This document shows positions 39,071 to 47,865 of a stretch of DNA of 64,000 nucleotides, piece after piece. Source of the DNA: Belnapia mucosa (lineage in GTDB: Bacteria > Pseudomonadota > Alphaproteobacteria > Acetobacterales > Acetobacteraceae). The translations under genes were made by a program, and so were the position numbers. Position 1 is the first letter of the stretch; the number at the start of each line of letters is the position of its first letter. A model generated the notes under the pieces. The model made no database searches. It was not told the DNA's origin and saw nothing but the letters and a program-made list of their open reading frames with translations. The stretch spans positions 40,867-104,866 of the forward strand of contig NZ_JAEUXJ010000016.1 in the NCBI RefSeq assembly GCF_016775475.1, written 5' to 3'.

Positions 39071-40045
39071 CTATTTGTTCCCCCCGAGAATCTCGCCCGA
39101 CAGCCGCTCCGGCAGTTGCGCCGCCGCGGTGTGGTTGTTGCCGGGGCCGACCGAGGCCAGCGCCGCCGCCCAGAGCTCCTTCGCCAGCGCGGCCATCGGC
39201 GTCGGCGTCGCGGTCTGCCGCCCGACCTCGAGCGCGATGCCGAGATCCTTCACCATCAGCTCCAGCGCAAACCCGTCATCGAAGCGCCGGCTGAGGACGA
39301 ATTGCTTGAACTTCCGCTGGCTGCTGTCCGACATGCCGGAGGAGGCGTTCAGCACATCCACCATCTTCGCCGGATCGAGGCCGAAGCGCTGGCCGATCAG
39401 CATCACCTCCACCCCGAGCATGAAATTGCCCGCCGAGGCCAAGTTGTTCAGCGCCTTCATCGCCTGGCCGGCGCCGATACCGCCGCAGCGATGCAGGCTG
39501 GTGCCCATCGCCTTCAGCACCGGCTCGGCGCGGTCGAGCAGCGCATCCTCCCCGCCCAGCATGATGGCGAGGCTGCCATTCTTCGCCCGCGGCACCCCGC
39601 CCGAGACCGGCGCATCGATCATGCCGATGCCCCGCCCGCCGAGCTCCGCCGCGATCTCGCGCGTCGTCGCCGGCTGGCCGCTGGTCATGTCGATGACCAG
39701 GCTGCCGGAGGCGAGCACCGGGGCCAGCGCCGCCGCCACCTCCGCCACCTGCTTGCTGGTCGGCAGGATGGTGACGACGCAATCCACGCCCCGCGCCGCC
39801 TCGGCCGGGCTGCCGGCGGCGGTGCCGCCGATCTCCTTCGCAAACTGATCGGCGCGGCCCGGCACGGCGTCGCAGCCCGTGACCTCGAAGCCGGCCTTCA
39901 GCAGGTTGGCCGCCATCGGCCAGCCCATATTGCCGATGCCGATAAAGGCAATACGTTGGATGCGTGCCGCATCCGGCGACCGATTCAGACCTTCGCGCAC
40001 TTCGGCGCTCCGGTCACCGGGCGCCATGGTTCCGGTGGAGCTCAC
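39071..40045 (-). CDS. NAD(P)-dependent 3-hydroxyisobutyrate dehydrogenase-family oxidoreductase
   Basis: A 324-residue beta-hydroxyacid dehydrogenase. The Rossmann motif FIGIGNMGWPMAANL sits at about residues 34-48, the substrate segment DAPVSGGVPRAKNGSL near 147-162 and the catalytic Lys in GAGQAMKALNNL near 195-206. The GTG start at 40045 overlaps the upstream stop (GTGA), giving an unusual 30-residue N-terminal extension; an ATG at 40027 is an alternative. The operon context (CMD-family protein upstream, lactonase downstream) suggests hydroxy-acid catabolism. Confidence 0.9.
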   Translation of the reverse strand: MSSTGTMAPGDRSAEVREGLNRSPDAARIQRIAFIGIGNMGWPMAANLLKAGFEVTGCDAVPGRADQFAKEIGGTAAGSPAEAARGVDCVVTILPTSKQVAEVAAALAPVLASGSLVIDMTSGQPATTREIAAELGGRGIGMIDAPVSGGVPRAKNGSLAIMLGGEDALLDRAEPVLKAMGTSLHRCGGIGAGQAMKALNNLASAGNFMLGVEVMLIGQRFGLDPAKMVDVLNASSGMSDSSQRKFKQFVLSRRFDDGFALELMVKDLGIALEVGRQTATPTPMAALAKELWAAALASVGPGNNHTAAAQLPERLSGEILGGNK

Positions 40046-40431
40046 TTGAGCGCGCCTTCCTTGACCAGCACCTCATGCGCCGCCTTGAAGGCGTCGAGCC
40101 CGGCCGGGATGCCGCAATAGGCGGTGGCGTGCAGCAGCGTCGCCTTGATCTCCTCGACCGTGACGCCGTTGGTCAAAGCGCCCTTCACATGCAGCTTGAT
40201 CTCCGGCGCGCGGTTCAGCGCCGTCAGCATGGCGAGGTTGATGAGGCTGCGGGTCTTGCGGTCGAGCGTCGGGTCGCCCCAGGCCCAGCCCCAGGCGATG
40301 GCTGTGGTGGCGCGCTGGAAGGCCATCATGAAGTCATCGGCCTTGGCCATGGAGGCATCGACATACTCGGCGCCGAGCACCTCGCGCCGGATCGGCAGGC
40401 CCTTGTCGAACAGGGCGCTATCTTCGGACAT
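40042..40431 (-). CDS. Carboxymuconolactone decarboxylase family protein
   Basis: A 129-residue CMD/AhpD-like protein: VDASMAKADDFMMAFQ, then WGWAWGDPTLDRKTRSLINLAML pieces, ending ATAYCGIPAG with a single cysteine. True AhpD needs a CxxC, absent here, so the gamma-carboxymuconolactone decarboxylase type is favoured. AGGAGG precedes the ATG at 40431. First gene of the three-gene minus-strand operon; a ring-cleavage or lactone pathway is likely. Confidence 0.9.
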   Translation of the reverse strand: MSEDSALFDKGLPIRREVLGAEYVDASMAKADDFMMAFQRATTAIAWGWAWGDPTLDRKTRSLINLAMLTALNRAPEIKLHVKGALTNGVTVEEIKATLLHATAYCGIPAGLDAFKAAHEVLVKEGALK

Positions 40432-40611
40432 GGCTTCCTCCTGGTTTCCGGCCCGGAGGCTCGCGCGGGCTGCCGCCGCGGTCAACCGGCCGGCTGACGT
40501 TTCGTGGACGAAGGGGAATCGGGGCGAACCGGGCGCCCGCCCCGCTGTTCTGCCGCCAGGCAAGATGAGGCAGCGGCGATGCAGGAGACGAGGAGCGAGG
40601 GGACCGGCCGG

Positions 40612-41439
40612 ATGCACCGCATCGCCCATATCTCCGACCTGCATTTCGGCGCCGAGATCCCGGAGGTGGTGGCGGCCCTCGCCGAGGAGCTGAACCGCGA
40701 CCCGCCGGACCTCGTCGCGATCAGCGGCGACCTGACCATGCGGGCCCGGACCGCCGAATTCCTCGCCGCCCGCGCCTTCATCGACGGGCTCCGGGCGCCG
40801 GTGCTGGCGGTGCCCGGCAACCACGACCTGCGCGGCTACCTGGTGGCCGAGCGATTCCTCGACCCCTTCGCCCGCTGGCGCCGCCATATCGGGCCGGAGA
40901 CCGAGCCCGCCTTCCAGGACGGCCGGATCGGCGTGGTCGGGCTGAACACGGCGCGGCGGGCGGGATTCTACCTCGACTGGTCGCGCGGCCGGGTCGGCAG
41001 CCGGCTGGCGCGGTGCGAGGCGCGGCTGGCGGCGCTGCCCCCCGGCCTCGTCCGCATCGTGGTCGCGCACCACCCCTTCCTGCCGCCGCGCGCGGCGCCG
41101 GAGGCCCGGCCGGTTGGCGGCGCGGCCATGGCGCTGGAGGCTTTCGCGCGGCTCGGCGTGCGGCTGGTCCTCTCGGGCCACCTGCATGTGGCGGATGTGG
41201 CGGAGCCGGCGGCGGTCGTGCCGAACGACGCGGCACGCGAGACGCTGACCGTCGTGCTCTCGGCCACCAGCACCTCCCGCCGGCTGCGCGGCGAACCGAA
41301 CGCCTTCAACGAGATCCACATCGCCCCGGACGGCAGGGTGGAGGTCATGGCCCGGGCCTGGGACGGCAGCCACTGGCAGGCGCTCGCGCCGCGCGCCACC
41401 GCGGCGGCGCCGGCGGAGATCCTGGCGCCCGGCGCCTGA
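40612..41439 (+). CDS. Calcineurin-like metallophosphoesterase
   Basis: A 275-residue phosphoesterase with all five metal motifs: ISDLHFG (Asp9, His11), ISGDLTM, PGNHDLRG, AHHPF and SGHLHVADV. The C-terminal tail after residue 220 is strand-rich with no known domain. Start ATG at 40612 follows GAGGGG; an in-frame ATG at 40579 is possible. No transmembrane helices, so cytoplasmic. It may cleave cyclic nucleotides or phosphodiesters; substrate unknown. It diverges from the CMD operon. Confidence 0.9.
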   Translation: MHRIAHISDLHFGAEIPEVVAALAEELNRDPPDLVAISGDLTMRARTAEFLAARAFIDGLRAPVLAVPGNHDLRGYLVAERFLDPFARWRRHIGPETEPAFQDGRIGVVGLNTARRAGFYLDWSRGRVGSRLARCEARLAALPPGLVRIVVAHHPFLPPRAAPEARPVGGAAMALEAFARLGVRLVLSGHLHVADVAEPAAVVPNDAARETLTVVLSATSTSRRLRGEPNAFNEIHIAPDGRVEVMARAWDGSHWQALAPRATAAAPAEILAPGA

Positions 41440-41472
41440 TGGACGCAGAGTGCGGGCAGGAGGATCCGCCCG

Positions 41473-42354
41473 ATGTTCTTCGAGGGTTTCACGCCCGAAT
41501 ACCGCGAGGCGAATGGCCAGCGCATCCGACTCCGCCGCGGCGGCAGCGGGCCGCCCCTGCTGCTGCTGCACGGCAATCCGCAGACCCATGCGATGTGGCA
41601 CAAGATCGCGCCGACCCTGGCGCGGCGCTTCACCGTCATCGCGCCCGATATCCGCGGCTATGGCTTCTCGGCGAAGCCCCCCGCCATGCCGGACAGTGCC
41701 GGGATGGCGAAGCGCGCCATGGCCGCCGATCTCGTCGCGCTGATGGCGGGGCTGGGCCATGAGCGGTTCACGGTCGTCAGCCATGACCGCGGCGCCCGCG
41801 TCGCGCATCGCCTGGCGCTCGACCATCCGGAGCGGGTGGAGCGGCTTTGCACCATGGACATCATCCCGACGCTCGCGCATTTCGAGCGCACGACGATGGA
41901 GTTCGCCCTCGGCTATTATCACTGGTTCTTCCTCGCCCAGCCGCATGACAAGCCGGAGCGGATGATCCTCCGCGACGTGGAGGACTGGTTCGACCTGCAC
42001 ACCTCGCGCGAGCCCAAGGATCGCGGCTTCTTCCATCCCGAGGCACGGGCCGACTACCTGGCCGCGCTGCGGGAGGAGGGCACGGTGCGCTCGATCTGCG
42101 AGGATTACCGGGCGGCGACCGCGATCGACCTCGAGCATGACCGGGCCAGCCGCGCCGCCGGGCAGAAGATCCAGTGCCCGCTGCTGGCGCTCTGGGGCAG
42201 CAAGGGCTCCATCCCGAAATGGTACGACGCGCTGGCCATCTGGCGCGACTATGCCGCGGGCGAAGTCACCGGCGGCGGGGTCGAGAGCGGCCACTACCTG
42301 GCCGAGGAGGCACCGGAGGAGGTGCTGATCTGGCTCGGCCGGTTCCTCAGCTAG
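41473..42354 (+). CDS. Alpha/beta hydrolase, fluoroacetate/haloacetate dehalogenase-like
   Basis: A 293-residue alpha/beta hydrolase whose nucleophile is Asp105 in VVSHDRGARVAHRL, not the usual Ser. This motif, the oxyanion segment LLHGNPQTHAMW, the acid in TMDIIPT and His274 in ESGHYLAEE are the arrangement of haloacid (fluoroacetate) dehalogenases; the pocket arginine of DIRGYG is also present. Activity on C-halogen bonds is therefore plausible, though epoxide hydrolases share the Asp. AGGAGG precedes the ATG. A Bug-type receptor follows 59 bp later and might take up the acid. Confidence 0.85.
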   Translation: MFFEGFTPEYREANGQRIRLRRGGSGPPLLLLHGNPQTHAMWHKIAPTLARRFTVIAPDIRGYGFSAKPPAMPDSAGMAKRAMAADLVALMAGLGHERFTVVSHDRGARVAHRLALDHPERVERLCTMDIIPTLAHFERTTMEFALGYYHWFFLAQPHDKPERMILRDVEDWFDLHTSREPKDRGFFHPEARADYLAALREEGTVRSICEDYRAATAIDLEHDRASRAAGQKIQCPLLALWGSKGSIPKWYDALAIWRDYAAGEVTGGGVESGHYLAEEAPEEVLIWLGRFLS

Positions 42355-42413
42355 CGGAGGGGCTTGCCGGCGGGCCGCCGGGGCCGCACTGATTCGGGCG
42401 GGAGGAACCAATC

Positions 42414-43373
42414 ATGCTGCCAATGACGCGCCGTGCCTTGCCGGCCCTTGCCCTGGCCGTACCGGGCTTCGCCCGGGCCGAGGGCCGCCCGATCACCCTG
42501 GTGGTGCCGAACCCGCCGGGTGGCGGCACGGATTTCGCGGCCCGGCTCTACCAGGATGCGCTGACCCGGATCCTCGGCGTGCCGGTCGTGATCGACAACA
42601 AGCCGGGCGCCAATGGCAATATCGCCATCCAGTCGGTGATCCGCTCCGCGCCGGACGGCCTGACGCTGCTGATGCAGTATTCCGGCTACCATGCCGGCAA
42701 TCCGGCGATGATGAAGAATCCCGGCTGGGACCCGAACCGGGACCTGGCCCCGGTCGGCATGGCCGATGTGGCGCCGCATGGCATCTTCGTCGCCCCCGCC
42801 CTGCCGGTGACGACGCTGCGCGAGTTCATCGACTATGCCAAGGCGCGGCCGGGGCGGCTGAATTACGGCTCCTCCGGCATCGGCTCCATCCAGCACATCG
42901 CCGGCGCCCTGTTCAGCCAGGCGATCGGCGTGCCGATGGTGCATGTCCCCTATCGCGGCGCGGCGCCGGCGCTGCAGGATGTGGCCGGCGACCGGGTGGA
43001 GATGCTGATCACCACCCCCTCCTCCGCCGTGGCGCTGGCCCAGGCGGGGAAGGTGAAGGCACTCGCCATCGCCAGCGCCGCGCGAATCCCGGCCCTGCCC
43101 GATGTGCCGACCACGGCCGAGGCCGGCCTGCCCGGCTTCACCGTCGATGCCTGGTTCGCCTTCTTCGCCCCCGCCGGCACGCCGGAGGATGTGGTGCAGC
43201 GCCTGAATGCCGCGATCCGCGAGGCCGCCGTCCAGCCCGAGGTGCGGCGCCGGGCGGAGGAAGGTGGGGTACTGCTGCGCCCGCTGACGGTGGCGGAGAT
43301 GGATGCGGTGGCGCGGCGCGAGGTGGAGGAGCTCGGCCGCACCATCCGCGATGCCGGCATCACCATGGATTAG
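42414..43373 (+). CDS. Tripartite tricarboxylate transporter substrate-binding protein (Bug family)
   Basis: A 319-residue periplasmic binding protein. It has a short signal peptide ending AFARA or thereabouts, followed by the family pattern ITLVVPNPPGGGTDFAARL pieces, VIDNKPGANGNIAIQ, LNYGSSGIGSIQHIAG, VHVPYRGAAPALQD and PDVPTTAEAGLPGF. Such proteins bind carboxylates; tctA/tctB membrane genes are absent nearby, so it is an orphan Bug receptor, very common in Acetobacteraceae and Burkholderiales. GGGAGGAA precedes the ATG. Confidence 0.92.
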   Translation: MLPMTRRALPALALAVPGFARAEGRPITLVVPNPPGGGTDFAARLYQDALTRILGVPVVIDNKPGANGNIAIQSVIRSAPDGLTLLMQYSGYHAGNPAMMKNPGWDPNRDLAPVGMADVAPHGIFVAPALPVTTLREFIDYAKARPGRLNYGSSGIGSIQHIAGALFSQAIGVPMVHVPYRGAAPALQDVAGDRVEMLITTPSSAVALAQAGKVKALAIASAARIPALPDVPTTAEAGLPGFTVDAWFAFFAPAGTPEDVVQRLNAAIREAAVQPEVRRRAEEGGVLLRPLTVAEMDAVARREVEELGRTIRDAGITMD

Positions 43374-43385
43374 CGAGGCCGGTGG

Positions 43386-43595
43386 TCAGGCGATCCCGAG
43401 CGCCGGCAGGTCGATGATCCAGGGTAGGTCGGTGGCGGCGGGCCGCACCCCGGCCTGGGTGATCATGGAACCGAACCAGGCGCCCCGCTCCTCGCGCCGC
43501 GCCGCATCCGAGAGCTGCCCGGCGGCGTCGTAGAGGCGGCGGTTCATCCCGGCATTGTAGGCCGCCATCATGCGGCACCAGCGGGGCGAGATCAC
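43386..43595 (-). pseudogene. Truncated DinB-family protein
   Basis: The 69-codon frame starts GTG at 43595 and gives WCRMMAAYNAGMNRRLYDAA, then DAARREERGAWFGSM, which matches the first helix of DinB/DfsB four-helix bundle proteins (WxxxxRYNxWANxxLY pattern). After about 40 residues similarity ends and an unrelated tail (TDLPWIIDLPALGIA) closes at 43386. A complete DinB protein is about 160 residues with three metal-binding His, none of which is present. It lies 4 bp after the GNAT stop, at the 3' side of the aminotransferase operon. I treat it as a decayed remnant. Confidence 0.55.
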
Positions 43596-43599
43596 CGGC

Positions 43600-44598
43600 T
43601 CAGACCTCCTTCCAGAAGATCACCGTGTCACGCGCCGTCCCGGTCTCGTCCAGCGAATAGCGGGGGATGCGCCCCGCCTCCTGCCAGCCGATGTTGCGAT
43701 AGAGCGGCTCCGCCGCATCGCCCGCGAGCGTGTCGAGCACCAGCAGCCGGCGGCGCAGGCGCTGCGCGGTCTGTTCGGCCCGCTGCATCAGGGCGCGGGC
43801 GACGCCGCGGCGGCGGACGGCGGGATCGACCAGCAGCTTGGCGATATCGGCCCGGTGCGGCTGGCTCTGCGGCGTGTCGAGGTTGAGCTGCACCGTGCCG
43901 ACCAGCGCGCCATCGAGCCAGGCGGCGAGCAGCACCCGGCGATTGGCGGCGACATCGGCCGCGATCCGCTTCCAGAAGCCGCGCGCCACATCGGGCGCCA
44001 GGGGCCTGAAGAAGCTGACGCTGGCCCCCTGCTCAACGCAGGCGATGAGGATCTCCGCCAGGCGCCGCTCCGCGCTGGCGGCGGCCGCGGCGTCCAGCGC
44101 CTCCACCACCAGCCCGGCGGCCGGCTTGGCGTAGCGGAATTCGAGGGATTTCGAGATGTCGTCGAGGATGCGGATGGCGCCCTGCCGGACATAGCCGCGC
44201 TTCTCGTAGAAGCGGTGCGCCGCGTCGAAGCGGGTATCGGTCCAGAGGACGAGGCGCTGCGCGCCCGCGACCCGGGCATGCGCCTCGGCGGTCTCCAGCA
44301 GGGACTGGGCGAGGCCGGTTCCGCGCTCCGGCGCCGCGACATACATGCGGCAGATCTCATAGGCCTGGTCGTTGTTCAGCGGGCGGGTGCCGACCATGCC
44401 GACCACCCTGCCCTCCCGCTCCGCCGCCCAGAGCGCGCCGCCGGCCTGTGCGAAATAGCTGGCCAGGGTGCGGAGCTCCGGCGCCTCCCGGTCCACATCG
44501 AGGATGCAGTTCGGGAATTCCGCCCAGCATTCGCCGATCAGGCGGATGAAGCCCTCGGCATCCTCGTCGCGGCCGGGCCGGACCAGGGCGCCGGTCAT
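43600..44598 (-). CDS. Tandem GNAT-domain acetyltransferase
   Basis: A 332-residue protein with two GNAT domains. Domain 1 (about residues 5-145) has CRMYVAAPERGTGLAQSLL, the acetyl-CoA loop, and FYEKRGYVRQG. Domain 2 (about 162-330) has KLLVDPAVRRRGVARALM with the R/Q-x-x-G-x-A/G motif and PLYRNIGWQEAGRIP. Both seem capable of binding acetyl-CoA. ATG at 44598 overlaps the stop of the upstream aminotransferase (ATGA). An amine or amino-acid substrate is likely but unknown. Confidence 0.88.
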   Translation of the reverse strand: MTGALVRPGRDEDAEGFIRLIGECWAEFPNCILDVDREAPELRTLASYFAQAGGALWAAEREGRVVGMVGTRPLNNDQAYEICRMYVAAPERGTGLAQSLLETAEAHARVAGAQRLVLWTDTRFDAAHRFYEKRGYVRQGAIRILDDISKSLEFRYAKPAAGLVVEALDAAAAASAERRLAEILIACVEQGASVSFFRPLAPDVARGFWKRIAADVAANRRVLLAAWLDGALVGTVQLNLDTPQSQPHRADIAKLLVDPAVRRRGVARALMQRAEQTAQRLRRRLLVLDTLAGDAAEPLYRNIGWQEAGRIPRYSLDETGTARDTVIFWKEV

Positions 44599-45797
44599 GT
44601 CAGCTCCCGGCAGAACTCCTGGATGCGGGTGCAGGCCTCGGTGAGGCTGGCGGTGTCGGTGGCGTAGGAGATGCGCATATAGGGGCTCATCCCATAGGCC
44701 GTGCCCTGGACGGCCGCGACGCGCTTCTCCTCCAGCAGGGCGGTGACGAAATCGGTGTCCGTCTCGATCTTCCGCCCGCCCTTGGTGGTCTTGCCGAGGC
44801 AGCCGGCGAGGTTCGGGAAGACGTAGAAGGCGCCCTCCGGCTTGTGGCAGCTGATGCCCGGGCAGGCATTCAGCATCTCCACCACCATGTCACGGCGCTG
44901 GCGATAGACCTCCGCATTGCGCTTGACGAAATCCTGCGGCCCATCGAGCGCCGCCACCGCAGCCGCCTGGCTGATGGTGGAGACGCCCGCGGTCGCCTGG
45001 CCCTGCATGTTGAACATGCCCTTGATGAGCGCGGCGGGCCCGCCGCCGAAGCCGACGCGCCAGCCGGTCATCGCATAGGTCTTGGAACAGCCATTGACCG
45101 TCAGCGTCCGGTCCTTCAGCCCCGGCTCGACGGCGGCGATGGTGTGGTACTCGAAGCCGTCGTAGAGCAGGTGCTCATACATGTCGTCGGTCATGACCCA
45201 GACATGCGGATGGCGCAGCAGCACATCAGCGATGGCGCGCATCTCGGCCAGGCTCGGCACCGCGCCCGTGGGATTGCCGGGGAAGTTCAGCAGCACCCAC
45301 TTCGTCTTCGGGGTGATCGCGGCCTCCAGATCCTCGGGCCGCGGCTTGAAGCCGTTATTCTGCGGGCAGGGCACCGTCACCGGCACGCCGCCGGCGACCT
45401 TCGCCATATCCGCGTAGCTGATCCAGAAGGGGGATGGGATCACCACCTCATCGCCCGGATCGAGCGTCGCCATGAAGGCGTTGAAGATCACCTGCTTGCC
45501 GCCATTGCCGACGATGATCTCGTCGGCGGCGTAGTCGAGGCCGTTGTCGCGCTTGAACTTGCGCGCGATCGCGGCCTTCAGCGCCGGCGTGCCGCCCTGG
45601 GGCGGATATTTGGTATCGCCCTTGAGGGCCGCCTGATGCGCCGCCTCGATCGCATGCGGCGGCGAGGCGAAGTCGGGCTCCCCGTTCGAGAGGCTGATGA
45701 CGGCGATGCCCTGGCTGCGCAGCTCCCGCGCGCGCTGGGTCATGGCGGCGGAGGCGGAGACCTTCACCTCCCGGAGGCGCTGCGCGAGGGCTGGCAT
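44595..45797 (-). CDS. Aspartate aminotransferase-family class I aminotransferase (copy 2)
   Basis: A 400-residue PLP enzyme. Lys239 in NGCSKTYAMTGWRVGF binds PLP; NFPGNPTGAVPS, TDDMYEHLLYD and the C-terminal arginine in SPYMRISYATD are the usual ligands. It is collinear with the neighbouring aminotransferase: the Lys, NPTG and MRISYAT landmarks fall at the same residue numbers. It transaminates a dicarboxylic amino acid with 2-oxoglutarate. The two genes are separated by 6 bp and the GNAT gene is coupled downstream. Confidence 0.93.
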   Translation of the reverse strand: MPALAQRLREVKVSASAAMTQRARELRSQGIAVISLSNGEPDFASPPHAIEAAHQAALKGDTKYPPQGGTPALKAAIARKFKRDNGLDYAADEIIVGNGGKQVIFNAFMATLDPGDEVVIPSPFWISYADMAKVAGGVPVTVPCPQNNGFKPRPEDLEAAITPKTKWVLLNFPGNPTGAVPSLAEMRAIADVLLRHPHVWVMTDDMYEHLLYDGFEYHTIAAVEPGLKDRTLTVNGCSKTYAMTGWRVGFGGGPAALIKGMFNMQGQATAGVSTISQAAAVAALDGPQDFVKRNAEVYRQRRDMVVEMLNACPGISCHKPEGAFYVFPNLAGCLGKTTKGGRKIETDTDFVTALLEEKRVAAVQGTAYGMSPYMRISYATDTASLTEACTRIQEFCRELT

Positions 45798-45803
45798 GGC
45801 GGG

Positions 45804-47006
45804 TTACTTCATCCCTTCGCAGAAGCGCCGGATGCGGGTGCAGGCTTCCTTCAGCACCGCATCGCTGGTCGCGTAGCTGATGCGGAAATGGCCGGGATAC
45901 ATGAAGGCCGCGCCATGGACGCAGGCGACGCCCTCCTCCTCCAGCAGCGCGGCGCAGAAATCCTCGTCGCTGGTGATGGTCTTGCCGCCTTTGGTGGTCT
46001 TGCCGATGCAGCCCTGCATGCTCGGGAAGACATAGAAGGCGCCTTCCGGCTTGTGGCAGTAGAGGCCGGGGGTCGCATTCAGCTCCTCGACCATCATGTC
46101 GCGGCGCTTCTTGTAGGCGGCGCGCATGACATCGATGCTGTCCTGCGGCCCGGTCAGCGCCTCGACGGCCGCGGCCTGGCTGACGCTGCTGGTGTTGGAG
46201 GTGGACTGGCTCTGCAGCTTGTCCATCTGCTTGATGAGGTGGACGGGCGCCGCGGCATAGCCGATGCGCCAGCCGGTCATCGCATAGGCCTTGGAGCAGC
46301 CGTTCATCGTCACGGTGCGGTCGCGCAGCCGCGGCTCGACCTCGAGGATGGTGGCCGGGCGGAAGCCGTCATAGGCCAGCTTCTCGTAGATGTCGTCGGT
46401 GAAGACCCAGACATCCGGGTGGCGCATCAGCACGTCGGTCAGCGCCTTCAGCTCCTCGGCCGAATAGGCGGCGCCGGTCGGGTTGCAGGGGTTGTTAAGC
46501 AGGAACCACTTGGTCTTCGGCGTGATCGCCGCCTCCAGCTGCTCCGGCCGCAGCTTGAAGCCGCTGTTCTGGTCGCAGGCGACGATGACGGGCTTGCCCT
46601 CGGCCAGCTCGACGATGTCGGGGTAGCTCACCCAGCAGGGGGCCGGGATGATGGCCTCGTCGCCCGGGTTGATGGTGGCGAGCAGCGCGTCGAAGATCAC
46701 CTGCTTGCCGCCGGTGGCGACCAGGATCTCCTCCGGCTTGAAGTCGAGGCCATGATCGGCCTTGAAGCGCGCGCAGACCGCCTGGCGCAGGGCGGGCGTG
46801 CCGGCGACATCGGTGTATTTCGTCTCGCCCCGCTCGATGGCGGCGATGGCCGCGTCCTTCACGTTGCGCGGGGTGTCGAAATCGGGCTCGCCCGAGGACA
46901 GGCCGACGATATCCTTTCCCGCCGCCTTCAGCGCCCGGGCCTTGCTGGTCATCGCGATGGTCAGCGAGGGGGAGATGCGGTCGAGGCGGTCGGCGGTGAG
47001 CTTCAT
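45804..47006 (-). CDS. aspC: Aspartate aminotransferase (copy 1)
   Basis: A 400-residue class I aminotransferase of subgroup I-beta (AspB/AatA type). PLP Lys239 in NGCSKAYAMTGWRIGY, NNPCNPTGAAYS, FTDDIYEKLAYDGF and the arginine of HFRISYATSDA are intact. It is more typical of housekeeping aspartate aminotransferases of alphaproteobacteria than its neighbour, so I take this as the primary copy. It leads a minus-strand operon of two aminotransferases and a GNAT protein. Confidence 0.94.
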   Translation of the reverse strand: MKLTADRLDRISPSLTIAMTSKARALKAAGKDIVGLSSGEPDFDTPRNVKDAAIAAIERGETKYTDVAGTPALRQAVCARFKADHGLDFKPEEILVATGGKQVIFDALLATINPGDEAIIPAPCWVSYPDIVELAEGKPVIVACDQNSGFKLRPEQLEAAITPKTKWFLLNNPCNPTGAAYSAEELKALTDVLMRHPDVWVFTDDIYEKLAYDGFRPATILEVEPRLRDRTVTMNGCSKAYAMTGWRIGYAAAPVHLIKQMDKLQSQSTSNTSSVSQAAAVEALTGPQDSIDVMRAAYKKRRDMMVEELNATPGLYCHKPEGAFYVFPSMQGCIGKTTKGGKTITSDEDFCAALLEEEGVACVHGAAFMYPGHFRISYATSDAVLKEACTRIRRFCEGMK

Positions 47007-47064
47007 GGGGTCGTGGCCCTGGTGCTGGCGAAGGCGGCGAACCTATCCCCCGTCCCCCGCCGCT

Positions 47065-47865
47065 TCAACCCGCGCCATTCGCCCGCCGGGCCAAAAACAG
47101 TCCCGCAGCCCCAACGAACAGTGCCGCCAGGGCCAGGAACAGTGCCGCCAGCGCGTTGACCTCGGGCGTCAGCCCGATCTTGAGGGCGGAGAAGACCAGC
47201 ATCGGCAGGGTGGTCCCGGCCGGGCCGGAGACGAAGCTCGCCACCACCACATCATCGAGCGAGAGGGTGAAGGCCAGCAGCCAGCCGGCGGCGAGGCTGG
47301 GCGCGATCAGCGGCAGGGTGACGGTGCGGAAGGTGGTGAAGGGCCCGGCGCCGAGATCGGCCGCCGCCTCCTCCAGGCTCGGGTCCAGCGCCGCCAGCCG
47401 GGCCTGCACCACCACCGCGACATAGGCGAGGCCGATCGTCACATGGGCCAGCAGGATGGTCGCAGCACCACGGCCGGGCGCCCAGCCGAACACGGCCTCC
47501 GCCGCCCCCTGGCCGAGGACGAAGAGCAGCAGCAGCGAGAGGCCCGTCACCACCTCCGGCAGGACCAGCGGCGCCCCGGCCAGAGCCCCGAGCAGGGCGC
47601 GGCCGCGGAAGGGTCCGAAGCGGGCCAGCGCCCAGCCGGCCAGGCCGCCGAGCAAGGTCGCCAGCGTCGCCGCCCCGGCCGCGATGCGGAGCGAGAGCAG
47701 CGCCGCCTCCCGCATTCGCTCATTCGCCGCCAGCGCCGCGAACCAGCGCAGCGAGAATCCGCCCCATTGGAAGGGAATGCGGTCGGCGCTGAAGGCATAG
47801 ACCACCATCAGGAGGATCGGCGCCCAGAGGAAGAGCAGGCCGAAGGCGAGGCCGAGCCGCTTCAT
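47065..47865 (-). CDS. potC: Polyamine-type ABC transporter permease (PotC-like)
   Basis: A 266-residue inner-membrane permease with six helices, starting MKRLGLAFGLLFLWAPILLM. The ATPase-contact EAA loop is EEAAADLGAGPFTTFRTVTLPLIAP near residues 155-180, written here in parts as EEAAADLGAGP and VTLPLIAP. LSLDDVVVASFVSGP near 205 is typical of the PotC/YdcV group. ATG at 47865 overlaps the potB stop (ATGA). Last gene of the importer operon. Confidence 0.93.
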   Translation of the reverse strand: MKRLGLAFGLLFLWAPILLMVVYAFSADRIPFQWGGFSLRWFAALAANERMREAALLSLRIAAGAATLATLLGGLAGWALARFGPFRGRALLGALAGAPLVLPEVVTGLSLLLLFVLGQGAAEAVFGWAPGRGAATILLAHVTIGLAYVAVVVQARLAALDPSLEEAAADLGAGPFTTFRTVTLPLIAPSLAAGWLLAFTLSLDDVVVASFVSGPAGTTLPMLVFSALKIGLTPEVNALAALFLALAALFVGAAGLFLARRANGAG

